From Actinomadura sp. DC4 (lineage in GTDB: Bacteria > Actinomycetota > Actinomycetes > Streptosporangiales > Streptosporangiaceae), in assembly GCF_030406325.1 (NCBI RefSeq), contig NZ_JAUEQY010000005.1:345970-409969 (forward strand): a DNA stretch of 64,000 nt, written 5' to 3'. Under the pieces are notes generated by a model. The model searched no databases. It saw only the letters and a program-made list of their open reading frames with translations, and was not told where the DNA came from. A program made the translations under genes and the position numbers. Below, in pieces: positions 62,221 through 64,000 of the stretch. How positions within the stretch are numbered: the stretch's first letter is position 1; each line of letters starts with the position of its first letter.

Positions 62221-63777
62221 ATGGATCTGATGGGGTATCGGTATAACCCTCCGCCGAATTGGCCGTCTCCGCCTCCTGGGTGGTCGCCTCCGCCGGGTTG
62301 GGTTCCGGATCCGTCGTGGCCGCCGCTTCCGGTCGGCTGGCAGCTGTGGATCGCCGATTACCCCCATGGAGGCGGGTCGCCCGGCTACAGCAACGGCAGC
62401 GCCCCTACCTATACGTCTGCGCCTACATCGGTGCCGCCGGCGGCGTCTCCGCCGCCCGTCTCGATGCCCGGTCGCGCGCATGAGGCGGTAGCGAAGTCGG
62501 GTGAGGCGACTCGTCGCCATGGTGGGCTGTTCGGGAGCAAGAAGCGGATCGAGGAGCTGGAATCCGAGAACGCTGTTCTGCTTGAGATGGTCCAGATGCT
62601 GAAGGGCATGGATGCACTGGAGCTATCGGCGCGGATTACGGAGTTGCGCTCACAGGCCGACGACCTTAAGCGGGAGGCGGATGAGAAGCGGCGGCGGCTG
62701 GTCGACCTGCAACTCCAGATCGTCAAGACCGAAGAAGTCGCTCTGTTGCAAGAGGCCGGGGTGTATGAGTACCAGCATCCGCTGTCCGATGCGATCGCCT
62801 ACAAGGCCCGGCTCGCGCAGCTGAAGGACACGGTCAAGACCATGACTCGCGCCGGTAGCGCGGTGTCGGCCACCACGAACTGGACGGTGAACGGGTCCAC
62901 GGCTGAAGGCCGCCGGATGGTCCGAGACTTCTCCAAGCTGCTGCTGCGGGCTTACAACGCCGAGGCCGACAACCTTGTGCGCACGATGCGCCCCTATAAG
63001 CTCGCCTCGGCGATCGAGCGCCTGAGCAAGACCGCGGACACGATCGCCCGCCTGGGCAAGACGATGGACATTCGCATCAGCGCGCCCTACCACCAGGAAC
63101 GGGCCCGTGAGCTCGAACTCACCGCCGACTACCTCGCCAAGGTCGAAGAGGAAAAGGAACGAGTCCGCGCCGAACGAGAACGTCAGCGCGAGGAAGACAA
63201 GGCCCGCAAGGAATTCGAACGCGAGAAGGCCCGCCTGATCAAGGAACAGACCCACTACCAGACCGCCTTGGCCAAGCTCGAAGACCGGCAAGACGAGACA
63301 GCGGCTGCCGCGATGCGCGCCAAGCTGGAACAGATCAGTACGGCCATCACCGGCGTGGAGGAACGGGCGGCCAACATCCGGGCCGGCTACGTCTACGTCA
63401 TCTCCAACATCGGAGCCTTCGGTGAACGCATGGTCAAGATCGGCATGACCCGCCGTCTCGACCCGATGGACCGCGTCCGTGAACTCGGCGACGCCTCAGT
63501 TCCCTTCCGCTTCGACGTCCACGCTCTGATCTTCAGCGAAGACGCTGTCGGCCTCGAAGCCCGACTCCACAACGACTTCGCCGACCGGCGGGTCAACCGC
63601 GTCAACCTCCGACGCGAGTTCTTCTACGCCACCCCAGCCGAGGTACGCCAGCTCCTCGAACGCCTCACCGACCAACACATCCTCGAATACCACGAGAACC
63701 CTGAAGCAATGGAATGGCGAGCGAGCAAGGACGCCGCAAGCGAGAACGGCCCGGCCACCGAAATGCTTCCCGCATGA
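62221..63777 (+). CDS. DUF4041 / T5orf172 (GIY-YIG-like) domain protein
   Basis: 518 residues. Residues 1-40 are a Pro/Trp-rich module (PPPNWPSPPPGWSPPPGW), then a coiled-coil (about 105-165), the DUF4041-like region (about 165-290), a second charged coiled-coil (about 300-385) and a C-terminal T5orf172 nuclease domain with AGYVYVISNIGAFGERMVKIGMTRRLDPMDRVRELG and a late LRREFFYA. The YVYVISN and KIGMTRR elements match the GIY-YIG-like core. Such proteins are found in phages and mobile or defence regions; a role in cutting foreign DNA is possible but not shown. Confidence 0.85.
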   Translation: MDLMGYRYNPPPNWPSPPPGWSPPPGWVPDPSWPPLPVGWQLWIADYPHGGGSPGYSNGSAPTYTSAPTSVPPAASPPPVSMPGRAHEAVAKSGEATRRHGGLFGSKKRIEELESENAVLLEMVQMLKGMDALELSARITELRSQADDLKREADEKRRRLVDLQLQIVKTEEVALLQEAGVYEYQHPLSDAIAYKARLAQLKDTVKTMTRAGSAVSATTNWTVNGSTAEGRRMVRDFSKLLLRAYNAEADNLVRTMRPYKLASAIERLSKTADTIARLGKTMDIRISAPYHQERARELELTADYLAKVEEEKERVRAERERQREEDKARKEFEREKARLIKEQTHYQTALAKLEDRQDETAAAAMRAKLEQISTAITGVEERAANIRAGYVYVISNIGAFGERMVKIGMTRRLDPMDRVRELGDASVPFRFDVHALIFSEDAVGLEARLHNDFADRRVNRVNLRREFFYATPAEVRQLLERLTDQHILEYHENPEAMEWRASKDAASENGPATEMLPA

Positions 63778-63914
63778 CTCTTCGGCTGGCGGCGACGGCC
63801 GTCGCGGTCGGAGTCCTCGCCACGGCAGGCTGCTCGAAGCAATCTCCCGCCGGAGACGGACCCCTCGACCGGCTGAGGGGCCCTGCGGTTTCCGGACAGC
63901 TGCGTTGTGCCTGA
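63774..63914 (+). CDS. Truncated lipoprotein (possible IS interruption)
   Basis: 46 residues: TLRLAATAVAVGVLATAGCSKQ is a complete lipoprotein signal with lipobox LATAGC, but only about 25 residues follow before a stop. It overlaps the upstream stop by ATGA, so it is a coupled gene. The end lies against the IS3-type element, which suggests the original gene was longer. Confidence 0.6.
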   Translation: MTLRLAATAVAVGVLATAGCSKQSPAGDGPLDRLRGPAVSGQLRCA

Positions 63915-63915
63915 C

Positions 63916-64000
63916 TTAAGCAGCGACCTGGGGACTCAGATACTCATCCTCGACCTCTTGAGGCGTCTTATAGCCGAGACCAGAATGAAGTCGCTGTCGA
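63916..64000 (-). mobile_element. IS3-family transposase, C-terminal end (runs off window)
   Basis: The last 27 codons read RQRLHSGLGYKTPQEVEDEY and then LSPQVAA, the standard end of the IS3 OrfB integrase core (H-S-x-L-G-Y-x-T-P-x-E). TAA at 63916-63918. A likely element end falls within about 40 bases downstream on the minus strand. Confidence 0.85.

Overview
The window is GC-rich chromosomal DNA of an actinomycete. GTG starts, Shine-Dalgarno sites of the AGGAGG type, TANNNT boxes placed for leaderless genes, the dnaK-grpE-dnaJ-hspR-clpB heat-shock cluster with a HAIR operator, ECF sigma/anti-sigma pairs and Tat/lipoprotein exports all point that way. Gene content (NYN protein next to a TPR protein, MpaB-like oxygenase, pentapeptide proteins, HxlR regulators) suggests Streptosporangiales, possibly Thermomonosporaceae; this placement is an inference.

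Layout. 1-7.4 kb is core housekeeping: a DUF3151 gene fragment, fba (glycolysis), a DedA membrane protein, pyrE (pyrimidines), a hydrolase, an NYN ribonuclease-like protein, a TPR protein and a PhoD-type phosphatase. 7.5-9.7 kb is a compact inserted module: an AAA15 ATPase and an RloB protein (the AbiL/RloAB type of anti-phage pair). It lies exactly between two 108-bp copies of the clpB 3' end. 9.7-16.75 kb is the heat-shock operon, read leftward from a HAIR-controlled promoter.

16.8-23.4 kb holds a secreted C39-like protease, two decayed ECF sigma genes, a DrrAB-type exporter with its MerR regulator behind a MerR-type promoter, and a large membrane-bound Fe-S oxidoreductase. 23.4-30.5 kb carries an AhpD-like protein, a His/Tyr-rich exported peptide, an RpfB-like resuscitation factor, a three-gene operon linking a polyprenyl synthase to an MpaB-type oxygenase, a serine hydrolase and an acetyltransferase. 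30.5-52.3 kb is accessory chromosome: many regulator/target pairs (ArsR-like, MerR plus aldo-keto reductase, HxlR plus dihydrofolate-reductase-like and quinone-reductase-like enzymes), two ECF sigma/anti-sigma pairs, a 36-bp-repeat pentapeptide protein, exported proteins, and gene fragments made by deletion.

52.8-64 kb is a recombination-worn region. Three related repeats each contain the 3' part of tRNA-Gly(CCC) plus integrase arm-like sequence, so they look like scars of successive integrative elements. Between them lie pieces of a tyrosine integrase, a P-type ATPase, a STAS protein and a hydrolase, together with intact cargo: a GH64 glucanase, a MarR regulator, a secreted hydrolase, a toxin-antitoxin pair and, to the right of the scars, a DUF4041/T5orf172 (GIY-YIG) protein. 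The window ends inside an IS3-family transposase.

For novelty, the most interesting parts are the ATPase-RloB module cemented into the clpB 3' end and the tRNA-Gly scar array with its defence-like cargo.
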